In this document: positions 1 through 8,400 of the stretch, one piece after another | Layout: every line of letters begins with the position of its first letter | Position numbering within the stretch: the stretch's first letter is position 1 | Source of the DNA: Chryseosolibacter sp966080355 | GTDB taxonomy: Bacteria > Bacteroidota > Bacteroidia > Cytophagales > Cyclobacteriaceae | NCBI GenBank assembly: GCA_966080355.1 | Contig: CBHROW010000116.1 | Coordinates: forward strand, 1-14,735 | DNA length: 14,735 nt | Direction: 5' to 3' | Translations under genes and position numbers: made by a program | The notes under the pieces: generated by a model | Told to the model about the DNA's origin: nothing | Seen by the model: only the letters and a program-made list of their open reading frames with translations | Databases searched by the model: none

Positions 1-369
1 TGCTTTTACGGTGATGGTTAAACGTGTTGCAGAGGCGCTCGGGATGTCAGCCGCGTTTGCAGTGGCGACAGGTGCAATAGGCGTGAGCGAAAAATTAGTG
101 ATCTCACCCTCGAGCATAAGTTGCCCTTCCTGTTTCACCACAGACAAGCTGGTATTTTGTACAAAGTAGTTTTTGATGGAGTTCGTGAATGTCTGGCCCA
201 TGTTGGCCGGGCCAAGGTCTGCGTTATTGTAGAAATCTGCGATCGTAATGGTGTCGGCATTCGTGGTAGATCCGGTCATAGAATACTGAACAGACATGCC
301 ACAAGCGCTGAGCATGAGCAAGGCGATCGCCAGGAAGGATTTTCGCAAAGTCAGTTGAATAGATCTCAT
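1..369 (-). CDS. lptE: LptE-like LPS-assembly lipoprotein, C-terminus cut by window edge
   Basis: Reading the minus strand from the ATG at 369 gives 123 codons that stay open to base 1, so the 3' end lies outside the window. The protein starts with a lipoprotein signal: basic residues at 9-10, a hydrophobic stretch at 12-20 and a lipobox LSAC with Cys23. The mature part resembles Bacteroidota LptE: CGMSVQYSMTG, then a TITIADFYNNAD strand, then a stretch around FTNSIKNYFVQNTSL. LptE is known as the outer-membrane lipoprotein that plugs the LptD barrel and helps place lipopolysaccharide in the outer leaflet. A GGAGG ribosome site (minus strand) lies at the very end of the upstream sigma-54 activator gene, whose stop codon is 6 bp away, so the two are probably co-translated. 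The family call rests on the N-terminal part and the gene order only. Confidence 0.8.
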   Translation of the reverse strand, partial: MRSIQLTLRKSFLAIALLMLSACGMSVQYSMTGSTTNADTITIADFYNNADLGPANMGQTFTNSIKNYFVQNTSLSVVKQEGQLMLEGEITNFSLTPIAPVATANAADIPSASATRLTITVKA

Positions 370-375
370 TACCAA

Positions 376-1635
376 TTACTCCTCCAGCTCATACTGTTTG
401 ATCTTCCGGTAGAGGGTACGCTCAGAAATGCCCAAATCCCGTGCCGCATATTTTCGCCTGTTGTTATTCTTTTGAAGGGCGCGAATGATCAGCTCTTTTT
501 CTTTTTTCTCGATCGAGAGCGAATCGTCTTCTGCAACATGGCTGATGTCGTGAACATCTTCGATATGCGTTTCTTCCGATGGTTGTTGAGGAATATTAAG
601 CACTACGGGTTCCTTGGCGTTGCCGGCCGGGCTGACGTCATGCAGGTCATTGAACAAATGCGCATTCTCCTTCACCAGTTTCCCCGCTTCACCCTGGCCG
701 TTCATCAGGTCGAGCACCACCTTCTTCAAGTCAGTTACATCCTTTTTCATATCGAACAGGACTTTGTAGAGGATGTCACGTTCCGAGAGGCCATCTTTTT
801 CTGTTGCTGAATTTCGGTACAATGCCGGAAGTGTATTCTCCTTCGGGATATAATGTTGTAACACTTCAGCGCTGATCTCCTTCTGGTCTGTTGAAAGCAC
901 TGAGATTTGCTCGACCAGGTTTTTTAGCTGGCGGATATTTCCCGGGAAACGATATTGCAACAGAACTTCCTTCGCATCGTCTGCGAGAGACACGGGTTTC
1001 ACCTTATATTTCTCAGCGAAGTCGGTTGCAAATTTTCTGAACAGCAGTTCTGCATCCCGGCCACGTTCACGCAAAGGAGGGACGAAGATCGGCACGGTGC
1101 TTAAACGGTAGTAAAGGTCTTCGCGAAATTTTCCGTCCTCTACGTTCTTCATCAGGTTGACGTTCGTAGCCGCAACTACGCGTACATCGGTTTTCTGAAC
1201 TTTCGAAGATCCCACTTTAATGAATTCGCCATTCTCCAGCACACGAAGCAAACGTGCCTGCGTTCCCAACGGCATTTCGCCAATTTCATCCAGGAAAATT
1301 GTACCTCCATTGGTCACTTCAAAATATCCTTTACGCGATTCGTGAGCACCGGTAAACGAGCCTTTCTCGTGGCCAAAAAGTTCGGAGTCGATCGTTCCTT
1401 CCGGGATCGAGCCGCAGTTGATGGCAATGAACTGTCCATGTTTGCGCGCACTCAAATGGTGAATGATCTTGGAAAACGATTCTTTTCCGCTACCGCTTTC
1501 GCCTGTGATCAGCACAGACATGTCGGTGGGTGCCACTTGCATTGCCACACGCACAGCGTTATTGAGAAGTTGTGAATTCCCGATAATGCCAAAACGTTGT
1601 TTGATACTTTGTATTTCTGAATCTGTAATTGCCAT
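376..1635 (-). CDS. Sigma-54-dependent AAA+ transcriptional activator with Fis-type HTH, no receiver domain
   Basis: This 419-residue protein is an enhancer-binding protein that would use ATP to remodel sigma-54 RNA polymerase. The AAA+ domain begins almost at the N-terminus: Walker A GESGSGKE at 45-52, the sigma-54 contact loop GSFTGA at 92-97 (usual form GAFTGA), Walker B TIFLDEIGE with D116/E117, sensor AATN at 155-158, the REDLYYRL arginine-finger region at 171-178 and FPGNIRQLKN sensor II at 230-239. A charged, poorly conserved linker (about 270-375) leads to a Fis-type helix-turn-helix at about 380-416. There is no receiver, GAF or PAS domain, so activity is probably set by expression, a partner protein or the linker. 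It sits 6 bp downstream of miaB and 6 bp upstream of lptE in one operon. I recall this order in other Bacteroidota, which would tie the regulator to envelope functions, but its targets cannot be read here. Confidence 0.93.
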   Translation of the reverse strand: MAITDSEIQSIKQRFGIIGNSQLLNNAVRVAMQVAPTDMSVLITGESGSGKESFSKIIHHLSARKHGQFIAINCGSIPEGTIDSELFGHEKGSFTGAHESRKGYFEVTNGGTIFLDEIGEMPLGTQARLLRVLENGEFIKVGSSKVQKTDVRVVAATNVNLMKNVEDGKFREDLYYRLSTVPIFVPPLRERGRDAELLFRKFATDFAEKYKVKPVSLADDAKEVLLQYRFPGNIRQLKNLVEQISVLSTDQKEISAEVLQHYIPKENTLPALYRNSATEKDGLSERDILYKVLFDMKKDVTDLKKVVLDLMNGQGEAGKLVKENAHLFNDLHDVSPAGNAKEPVVLNIPQQPSEETHIEDVHDISHVAEDDSLSIEKKEKELIIRALQKNNNRRKYAARDLGISERTLYRKIKQYELEE

Positions 1636-1641
1636 GTTAAC

Positions 1642-3108
1642 CTAAACAGCTTTGCCAACCAGTGTACCGCCTGTGCAGTCTTCTACCAGCACGTTCACGT
1701 ACTGACCTTTTTGAAAATTCTCCTTCGGAAAAACGATAACCTTGTTCGCAGTACTCCTTCCCTGGAGATATTGGTCGGAGCGCTTTGAAAATCCTTCTAT
1801 AAGTACTTTGTGGACTTTCCCGACATCACGCTTGTTTCGCAGCAAAGAGTGTTCACGCTGTTTGGCAATGATCTCGTCAAGTCTCCTTTTCTTTACATCC
1901 TCCGGCACATCATCCTTGTATTTTTTTTCCGCTAACGTGCCAGGGCGTTCGGAGTAAAAGAACATGTAAGCGAAGTCGTATTGAACTTCTTCCATCAGCG
2001 AAATCGTATCGCGATGTTCGTCTTCCGTTTCAGAACAAAATCCGGTGATCATATCGGAAGAGATTCCGCAATCGTCACCCAATACCTCGCGTATCCTGCG
2101 AATTTTGCCGAGATACCATTCTCTTGAATATCCGCGGTTCATCATCTCCAGTATGCGTGTGTTTCCACTTTGCACCGGGAAGTGAATATTCTTGCAAATA
2201 TTCTCATGGGCAGCCATCGCGTATAAAACATCATCAGTGATATCCTTTGGATGTGACGTAGAGAATCTTACCCGCAGCTCAGGGCTCACTTCAGCCACCA
2301 TGCGCAACAGATAGGCAAAGGACACAACATCGGTGATACCTTTCTTCTCCATCCATGCCTTATTATTCTCCGCTTCGCTCCATTTGTAAGAGTCAACGTT
2401 TTGGCCAAGGAGCGTCACTTCGCGATAGCCGCGCTTAAAAAGATCGTGCGCCTCCGCCACGATTGACTTCGGATCACGGCTTCTCTCTCTTCCGCGCGTA
2501 AATGGCACCACGCAGAAAGAGCACATGTTGTCGCATCCACGCATGATCGAAATAAAGGCAGTTACACCGTTGGAATTCAATCGAACCGGGCTGATATCTG
2601 CATAAGTCTCGTCACGGGAAAGGAAGGTGTTAACGGCCTTTTCGCCATCGTCAACCTGTAAAATTAACTTGGGTAAATCTCTGTAAGCGTCCGGACCAGC
2701 AACCAGGTCTACTATCTTTTCTTCTTCAAGCAATTTGGATTTCAGACGTTCAGCCATGCAACCGAGCACCCCGATAAGCATCTCAGGTTTCTGCTTTTTG
2801 AACGTGTTGATCTGGTTGAGCCGATTGCGAACGGTTTGCTCGGCCTTCTCGCGGATCGAGCAGGTATTCAAGAATACAACGTCTGCCTGGTCGATCTGGG
2901 ATGTAGTATCGAAGCCTTCTTTTTCAAGGATAGATGCTACGATCTCGCTATCGGAAAAATTCATCTGGCAACCGTAACTTTCGATATAAAGCTTCCTTGA
3001 TTTTCCAGTGTTTTGATCTTTGGACACCTTGAAGGTTTCGCACGCCTCCTGTGTCTCCTCCTTGTCAATGATGCTGATATCATCAATCAAATTCTTCATT
3101 TCACTCAT
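1642..3108 (-). CDS. miaB: tRNA-2-methylthio-N6-dimethylallyladenosine synthase MiaB
   Basis: A 488-residue radical-SAM methylthiotransferase that adds a methylthio group to isopentenyl-A37 in tRNAs reading UNN codons. The N-terminal UPF0004 domain has the three cysteines expected to hold the auxiliary 4Fe-4S cluster (C47 in YGCQMN, C83 in NTCSIRE, C117 in LGCMAE). The radical-SAM motif CDNMCSFC gives C192, C196 and C199, followed by VPFTRGRERSR, which is characteristic of MiaB rather than MtaB or RimO. A TRAM RNA-binding domain covers about 426-488. About 35 extra residues precede the core, which I have seen in Bacteroidota homologues; a start at the Met4 codon is also possible. It is the first gene of the minus-strand operon with the sigma-54 activator and lptE. 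Confidence 0.96.
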   Translation of the reverse strand: MSEMKNLIDDISIIDKEETQEACETFKVSKDQNTGKSRKLYIESYGCQMNFSDSEIVASILEKEGFDTTSQIDQADVVFLNTCSIREKAEQTVRNRLNQINTFKKQKPEMLIGVLGCMAERLKSKLLEEEKIVDLVAGPDAYRDLPKLILQVDDGEKAVNTFLSRDETYADISPVRLNSNGVTAFISIMRGCDNMCSFCVVPFTRGRERSRDPKSIVAEAHDLFKRGYREVTLLGQNVDSYKWSEAENNKAWMEKKGITDVVSFAYLLRMVAEVSPELRVRFSTSHPKDITDDVLYAMAAHENICKNIHFPVQSGNTRILEMMNRGYSREWYLGKIRRIREVLGDDCGISSDMITGFCSETEDEHRDTISLMEEVQYDFAYMFFYSERPGTLAEKKYKDDVPEDVKKRRLDEIIAKQREHSLLRNKRDVGKVHKVLIEGFSKRSDQYLQGRSTANKVIVFPKENFQKGQYVNVLVEDCTGGTLVGKAV

Positions 3109-3116
3109 TAAGGACG

Positions 3117-3124
3117 CAAAAATA
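3117..3124 (-). promoter_or_regulatory. Candidate -7 promoter box (TATTTTTG) for the miaB operon
   Basis: On the minus strand TATTTTTG matches the Bacteroidota -7 consensus TAnnTTTG at every fixed position. It ends 8 nt before the miaB ATG, so the transcript would have almost no leader. I found no convincing TTTG/TTG -33 element about 20 nt upstream, so this is a weak call. Confidence 0.35.
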
Positions 3125-3144
3125 CAACTTTTAGTTTTTTAATA

Positions 3145-3159
3145 ATGACATCTTGTCAT
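3145..3159. promoter_or_regulatory. 15-bp palindrome in the miaB / carbonic anhydrase divergent spacer
   Basis: ATGACA-TCT-TGTCAT is a perfect inverted repeat with 6-bp arms and a 3-bp centre, lying between two divergent genes. This is the form expected of a dimeric regulator site. A second, weaker repeat (AACAA-TTT-TTGTT) follows at 3164-3176. The operator role is inference. Confidence 0.4.
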
Positions 3160-3207
3160 GATTAACAATTTTTGTTGAAATGTTGATATTGCGCCAAAAC
3201 AGCATTT

Positions 3208-3717
3208 ATGGCTTTGATAAAGAACGTCCGTGGATATGAGCCGAAGTTCGGTAATAACTGCTTTCTGGCTGATAATGCAACGGTGGTGGGAGAAGTGATC
3301 ATGGGCGACAATTGCACCGTTTGGTTCAACGCGGTTGTTCGCGGGGACGTGCATTCAATCACCATCGGCAACAACACGAACATTCAGGATGGGGTGATCA
3401 TCCATTGTACCTATCAACGTGCAAAGACCACAATCGGCAGCAACGTATCGATTGCGCACAACGCGGTTGTTCATGGCTGCACGGTGCATGATAACGTGCT
3501 GATCGGCATGGGCGCGATCATTATGGACGATGCCGTGATTGGAGAAAATTCGGTGATTGCAGCCGGGGCGGTTGTACTTCCCGGTACCCAGGTTGAACCG
3601 GGCAGTGTATATGCAGGAGTTCCAGCCACGAAGGTGAAAGATATCAGTGAGGAAATGAAGTCTGTTATTGCCCGGACGGCTCGGAATTATCCCATGTATG
3701 CAGAATGGTTCAAGTAG
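3208..3717 (+). CDS. Gamma-class carbonic anhydrase family protein (left-handed beta-helix hexapeptide repeats)
   Basis: A 169-residue protein of the YrdA/PaaY/CaiE-like gamma carbonic anhydrase family, cytosolic with no signal peptide. Hexapeptide repeats build the left-handed beta-helix over about 12-140 (for example NATVVGEVIMGDNCTVWFNA). The residues expected for the trimer-interface metal site are present: H66 in IIHCT, H84 in IAHNAV and H89 in VVHGC, with R45/D47 (VVRGDVHS) and Q60/D61 (IQDG) matching the Arg/Asp and Gln/Asp pairs of the family. A C-terminal helix with NYPMYAEWF completes the usual length. Many members with all these ligands show weak or no CO2 hydration, so enzyme activity is not assured. 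It is divergent from miaB and has its own terminator straight after the stop. Confidence 0.9.
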   Translation: MALIKNVRGYEPKFGNNCFLADNATVVGEVIMGDNCTVWFNAVVRGDVHSITIGNNTNIQDGVIIHCTYQRAKTTIGSNVSIAHNAVVHGCTVHDNVLIGMGAIIMDDAVIGENSVIAAGAVVLPGTQVEPGSVYAGVPATKVKDISEEMKSVIARTARNYPMYAEWFK

Positions 3718-3741
3718 CCAGACCACTGGCACACTTTTTTT
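3717..3741 (+). terminator. Rho-independent terminator after the carbonic anhydrase-like gene
   Basis: A short GCCAG-ACCA-CTGGC hairpin (3717-3730), whose first base is the last base of the TAG stop, is followed after ACAC by seven T (3735-3741). The stem is only 5 bp but GC-rich. Confidence 0.6.
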
Positions 3742-3827
3742 GTTCGATACCGATTCTTAGATCGTGAATTTTTTGTGGAACTGCGTGAAAATTTCATGAT
3801 TTTGTAGTAAATTATTTGTTCGCCTAA

Positions 3828-4394
3828 ATGTCTTTGCCTATGACACTCAATAAGGGTTTTGATCCCGAGGTAATTCGTCAATATGCCTCACGCATTGAGT
3901 CTGCACAACAAAGTTTCATACTCGATGAATCGGATGAGAACTCGGATGAATATGTGCACTTCTATTTTATCGGTAAATTCCAGGGTAAAGATGTGGTCTA
4001 TGATGCAGTGATGTACACGCTGCGACTTCAGCATGAGAGCGAGTTGTTTGAAATTGCCGAACACCGTGCTGCCAAACATTTTCCCGAGTACAAAAAAATT
4101 GAATACGAAGAAGATGAGAACGGAAATCTTGCAGCCCTTGATCCGCTTGAAGAGGAGATCGGCCTATACATTGCTGAGGTGATCATGGAACTTGAAGAAG
4201 ATGAGGCTGTAAAAGTGAAGGAGCATGTTGATATGGATGAACATACCGACTTCGGTGTGGCGCTTGATATCGGTTTGCACCGCGAAAAGATTACCGCCAA
4301 AGATATTCAGGGCTTCATTCGCGATTTCAACGAAGACGCACTGGCGCTAGACGATACATTGTACTCGTTTCAGACACAAGATGTTATTCAATAG
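3828..4394 (+). CDS. Acidic hypothetical protein, 188 residues
   Basis: I do not recognise a characterised family. The protein is soluble, with no signal peptide or membrane segment, and strongly acidic, with clusters such as DESDENSDEY (33-42), EYEEDENG and MELEEDEAVKVKE. It looks like a small alpha/beta fold: an early strand pair (VHFYFIGKFQGKDVVYDAVMYTLRL) and a helical C-terminal half ending in a region around KDIQGFIRDFNEDALALDDTL. ATG codons at 3828 and 3840 are both usable; the first is preferred only because it gives the longer product. Codon use resembles the neighbours, and the gene lies between a terminator and the OmpH-like gene, so it may be a single-gene unit or co-transcribed with ompH. 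It resembles uncharacterised Cytophagales proteins in general character; no function is proposed. Confidence 0.85.
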   Translation: MSLPMTLNKGFDPEVIRQYASRIESAQQSFILDESDENSDEYVHFYFIGKFQGKDVVYDAVMYTLRLQHESELFEIAEHRAAKHFPEYKKIEYEEDENGNLAALDPLEEEIGLYIAEVIMELEEDEAVKVKEHVDMDEHTDFGVALDIGLHREKITAKDIQGFIRDFNEDALALDDTLYSFQTQDVIQ

Positions 4395-4576
4395 TATCTG
4401 AGGGCACAGGTTCAGCACCTTGGCCGAACCGATTTAGACTCAGTGAGCGACCAGCAACTGGCAGCCACGCCTGGTTACAATCACCCATTTGGTTAAGTCT
4501 CTCTGCTTTTTCAACTCTGGCCCTTGAATTCTCAGCAAATCCTCGGCATATTTGCGGCCTAATTTTACTAAACCTC
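4395..4576. other. Intergenic spacer with a small inverted repeat and a promoter
   Basis: No coding frame is supported in these 182 bp. GGTTC (4409-4413) and GAACC (4426-4430) form a 5-bp inverted repeat shortly after the stop of the acidic protein gene, without a T run, so termination there is doubtful. The right half holds the promoter-like pair described separately. Confidence 0.5.
4524..4554 (+). promoter_or_regulatory. Candidate promoter for the OmpH-like gene
   Basis: TTG at 4524-4526, a 20-nt spacer and CATATTTG at 4547-4554 fit the Bacteroidota -33/-7 pattern with one mismatch in the TAnnTTTG box. The box ends 22 nt before the ATG at 4577. Confidence 0.4.
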
Positions 4577-5203
4577 ATGAAGAATTTGTCGCTGATCCTT
4601 AACATCGTACTGCTTGTTGCAGTTGGTGTTCTTTACTACCTGTATTTTTCTAAAAACAAACCTGCATCATCAACTTCAGGATCGACTAACGATCCGGCCC
4701 TGATCAGCGAGCTCAAGATCGCCTTCATCAATGCCGACACGGTATTGAAATATTACGAGTACCTCAAAGTCAACACCGCGAAGTTCGATGCCAAGAGAGA
4801 AAAACTGAACCAGGATTTTCGTACGCGTGCCGAAGGCCTTCAGCGTGAATTTGCCGCATACCAACGCAATGTGAATAGCATGACCCTCGGCCAGGTGCGT
4901 GCAACCGAAGAGGACCTTCAGAAAAAGCAACAGAATCTTCAACTCTATGAGCAATCCCTTTCACAGCAACTCGGGCAGGAGCAAGCCGATCTCAGCCGCC
5001 AGCTCTACGATCGCATCACTACATTCCTCAAGACTTACAGCGCGGACAGAGGACTGCAGGTTGTATTGAAGTATGATCCTACCAGCGATGTACTTTACGG
5101 TGGAAGTGCAATAGATATTACACAGGATGTGATCAAAGGCCTGAACGATTCTTATCAAACAGAGAAGACGAAATCAAAGTCTGATAGCACGGCTACGAAA
5201 TAA
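4577..5203 (+). CDS. OmpH/Skp family periplasmic chaperone-like protein with N-terminal membrane anchor
   Basis: A 208-residue protein of the Skp (OmpH) family, which holds unfolded outer-membrane proteins in the periplasm. The core at about 46-190 shows the usual order: a strand with IAFINADTVLKYYEYLK, a long coiled-coil hairpin over about 65-150 rich in Gln, Glu and Lys, and a C-terminal strand region DRGLQVVLKYDP followed by DVLYGGSAIDITQDV. The N-terminus is unlike classical Skp: the hydrophobic stretch at 5-24 (LSLILNIVLLVAVGVLYYLY) lacks a clear AxA cleavage site and is followed by SKNK and a Ser/Thr linker, so it more likely stays as an inner-membrane anchor. The tail after 190 is polar and probably disordered. 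A strong terminator follows 16 bp after the stop. Confidence 0.85.
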   Translation: MKNLSLILNIVLLVAVGVLYYLYFSKNKPASSTSGSTNDPALISELKIAFINADTVLKYYEYLKVNTAKFDAKREKLNQDFRTRAEGLQREFAAYQRNVNSMTLGQVRATEEDLQKKQQNLQLYEQSLSQQLGQEQADLSRQLYDRITTFLKTYSADRGLQVVLKYDPTSDVLYGGSAIDITQDVIKGLNDSYQTEKTKSKSDSTATK

Positions 5204-5219
5204 ATTGGATCGACCCGAT

Positions 5220-5259
5220 GGAGCCTCTTTTCCGACATGGTAAAGGGGCTTCTTTTTTT
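5220..5259 (+). terminator. Rho-independent terminator of the OmpH-like gene
   Basis: An 11-bp stem (5220-5230 with 5242-5252, including two G-U pairs) encloses an 11-nt loop and is followed by seven T (5253-5259). Confidence 0.85.
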
Positions 5260-5288
5260 ATCGTGAGCGCAAAAATTTCTACTAAGAT

Positions 5289-5374
5289 GGTTCACAGTAA
5301 TCGGTTCACGGATCACAGCCATCTAGCGTGACTCAAGGGTATTGCCAATGCAACACAGGCGGTGAACTGTGAAC
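5289..5374. repeat. Cluster of GTTCAC / GTGAAC inverted repeats
   Basis: GTTCACAGT at 5290-5298 is repeated in exact inverse as ACTGTGAAC at 5366-5374. A second GTTCAC at 5304-5309 pairs with GTGAAC at 5362-5367. The motif is thus present twice in each orientation within 90 bp, between a terminator and the next promoter. Confidence 0.55.
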
Positions 5375-5405
5375 TGAACACCGTCAACTTGCATTTATTT
5401 TTAAC

Positions 5406-5413
5406 TATATTTG
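5406..5413 (+). promoter_or_regulatory. Candidate -7 promoter box TATATTTG upstream of the transporter fusion
   Basis: A full match to TAnnTTTG ends 10 nt before the ATG at 5424. A TTG at 5389-5391 lies only 14 nt upstream, shorter than the usual spacing near 20. The last G is shared with a GGAG ribosome-site-like sequence at 5413-5416, so the box and the ribosome site cannot both be used if transcription starts about 6 nt downstream. Confidence 0.45.
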
Positions 5414-5423
5414 GAGATTCGCT

Positions 5424-8400
5424 ATGGCAGAAGCAATCGCAGGAGGTTTGTCGTTGAGATCTCAAGAGCAAAAGCAGATCACGCTGATGCTCGCGACAGG
5501 ATTTTTCATGGGCGTTTTCATCGCCACCTATCAAGTGACTGCCGACTCCCTTTTTCTGAATCGACTCGGGGATCAGTTGAACAAGGCCTTTCTTATTGCC
5601 GGTGTACTCGGTATTTTAGCAACTGGCCTTTTTTCGTTCTTTCAAAACTGGATCAAGTTCACCACGCTGGCACTTGCAAGTGTTTTACTGATCCTCGCTT
5701 TCACGGTGAGTGCCTATCTGCTTTTGCATTTTGGAGACAAGGCCTATCACAACATCTACATCTTCGCGATGTACTGCATGAGCGGACCGATCACGGCCAT
5801 TCTTCTGTTGAGCTTTTGGGGTATATTCGGACGACTCTTTAATTTCAGACAATCCAAGCGTATTATCGGATGGATCGATACGGGGCAGCTCATTGCGGCC
5901 ATCCTCGCCACAATTATTATCATTCCATTCTCATCCAAGATTGTAGAAGATACCTCGAATTACCTGATCCTTTGCTGCCTGAGTATTTTGATCGTTTCGA
6001 TGTTGCTGATCATGATCTCCTCAACTTTTACGTTGTCGAAAAACGATCCTCGCGAATTCGGTTCGGCAGTGAGGCGCGAAACGAAGCTTGTCAAGCTGCT
6101 TGGTGATAAGTTCATCTTGTCGCTCGGTTTGTTCCTGCTTATTTCGATGGTCACGCTGATGTTTAGCCAGTTCGCCTTCCAGGAACTTGTTCGCGAACAA
6201 TACCCGGACGAGCGCGAGCTCACGAACTTCAATTCGTTCTTTACGGGTGCAGTCTACGGGTTGAGCCTGATCATGCAGACCTTCATCAACCACCGCATCA
6301 TTTCGAATTATGGCTTGCGCATTTCACTGTTCATTCTTCCTATGGTAGTGGGTATTTTTGCGCTCGGCTCCGTGGTGATGGGATCGGTCTTCGGTTTCGA
6401 GAAAGAGATATCGACAACCGGATTTCTCTACTTTTTCCTTTTTATTGCGTTGAGCCGTTTGTTCAATTGGACGTTGCGCGATTCGCTTGAAAATCCGGTG
6501 TTTAAGCTATTCTTCATTCCGATGGACAGTCGTGTCAGGTTCAGTATCCAATCGAAGGTGGAGGGTCTGATGAACGAAGGTGCACGCTTTATTGCGGGTG
6601 TGCTCATCTTCGCATTTGCGTTCATTCCGTTTTTCAAGGTCATTCACATTTCAGCACTGGTACTTATCCTCGTGGTGCTTTACTTCGTAGTCGTCAACAA
6701 GATCTACCAGGGGTATCGCTCAAAGATCCGCGAGAAACTCGAGGAATCAACCGATGTAAAGCAAGAGAAACTCGAAAAAGGCTTCAGGCAGATATCCAAC
6801 AGGCTCGAGCAGATGTTATCGGCACCGTATTCCGGCCGGGCAGTATTTTCCTTCAAATTGCTTGAGAAGATCAATGCAGCCAGCCTGGGGATATGGGTGA
6901 ATCAGCTGATGAAGAATGAAGACGAAGCCACGCGTTTTTACGCGCAGGAACGAATGAATGAATTGAAAGGACTTTCGGTATCCGACCAGTATGTGATCCG
7001 CTTCGATAAGAATAAAGTGGAAGGGGGCGCTAAGAATATTCTCAGCAAGGGTGACCTTCAGCTCATTCTCGAGAATGGGGGCGATATCACCAAGACAAGA
7101 ATTCAAAAATTGACGCGGTCTGTAAACCCGAACGATCGCCATTATGCCGCGGAACTTTTGCTGCACACTTCGAAAGAAGAAGGTGTCTCGTACCTGATGG
7201 AATTGTTGGGAGACGTAGAGCCGAAAGTACGCAACACTGCGATCAAAACTTCGATCAAGCGGTACAACACGGAGGTTATCAATGCCCTCATTGAAAGCCT
7301 TGGTTCTTCTGCCTTTAGCAATCAGGCAATGAATGCGGTGGTGCTGATCGGACATGATACATTGCCTTCACTGGATGCTGCATTTTATCGAAGCGGTCAG
7401 AATACCCAGGTGATGTTGAAGATCGTGCAGGCCATGGGTAGGATCGGAGGACAGAAGGCGCGGGATCAACTTTGGAACAAGATCGACTATCCGAACAAGG
7501 TCGTTGTATCACAAGTACTTTTGTCGCTCGGAGAGGCGGGCTTCAAAGCCGGTGTTTCGCAGATCACACGCATTAAGTATGCTATCGAGGCCGATATTGC
7601 AGATATCCGTTGGAACCTCAGCGCAATCCAGGAAATAGGTGACGTTGGATTTCATGAGCAGATCAAAACTGCGATCCGATCGGAGATCCAGAACGATATC
7701 GAGCATATTTATATGCTGTTGGCGATGCTTTATGACACCAGGTCCATTCAGCTTGTGAAGGAGAATATCGATAGCGGAACTGCAGACGGCATCACTTTTG
7801 CGATCGAGTTGCTTGATGTGTTTCTCACCGACCAGCTCAAACAACGCGTAATTCCGGTGCTGGATGATCTGACCGATACAGAGCGCATCAATCGTTTGGA
7901 AGATTTTTATCCACGCGTAAAACTCGATTCCAAACTTGTGCTGAAGTTCATCATCAATCGCGATTTCACCCAGTCGAACCGATGGACTAAGGGTTGCGTG
8001 ATATTTCACATCGGCATGCAGCGTATAGCGGATTTCAAGCTTGACCTGATCGCACAGCTGTTCAATCCTGATAATTTGATACGTGAAGTTTCCGCCTGGG
8101 CTCTCTACCAGATCAATTCCGCAGAATACCATACAAATTCAAAACGCCTGGGTGAGCAAATGAAGCGCGAGCTCGATCATCTCGTCATTCACTCACAAAA
8201 AATGATGATCTTTGAAAAGGTCCTCTTCTTCCAGAAGATCAGCATCTTCGAGAATATCTCCGGGCTGACGCTGTCTTACCTGGCCGACATCAGCTCAGAG
8301 TTGCATCTTAAACCGGATGAAACACTGATGCTCGATGAAAAATCGAATAACAATTTTTATATCCTTGTCACAGGCACGATCGACTTCTACCAGCGTGGGC

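Noticed and set aside
121..810. A 229-codon plus-strand open frame over the left end
   Set aside because: It runs antisense to lptE and the sigma-54 activator, both with clear motifs, and its product has no recognisable family features.
3726..3745. A sigma-54-like -24 element (CTGGCAC) after the carbonic anhydrase-like gene
   Set aside because: No TTGC at the required -12 spacing; the bases are explained as the right arm of a terminator hairpin.
4395..4576. A possible tRNA or structured RNA in the spacer before the OmpH-like gene
   Set aside because: No cloverleaf, no T-arm-like GTTCRANYC with matching stems, and only a 5-bp inverted repeat.
5411..5842. A 143-codon plus-strand frame overlapping the start of the transporter fusion
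   Set aside because: Different frame of a gene with a clear transmembrane product; its translation is not protein-like.
6816..8132. Long minus-strand frames (179 and 207 codons) inside the transporter fusion
   Set aside because: They are shadows of a gene whose own frame has clear domains; composition is unlike a natural protein.
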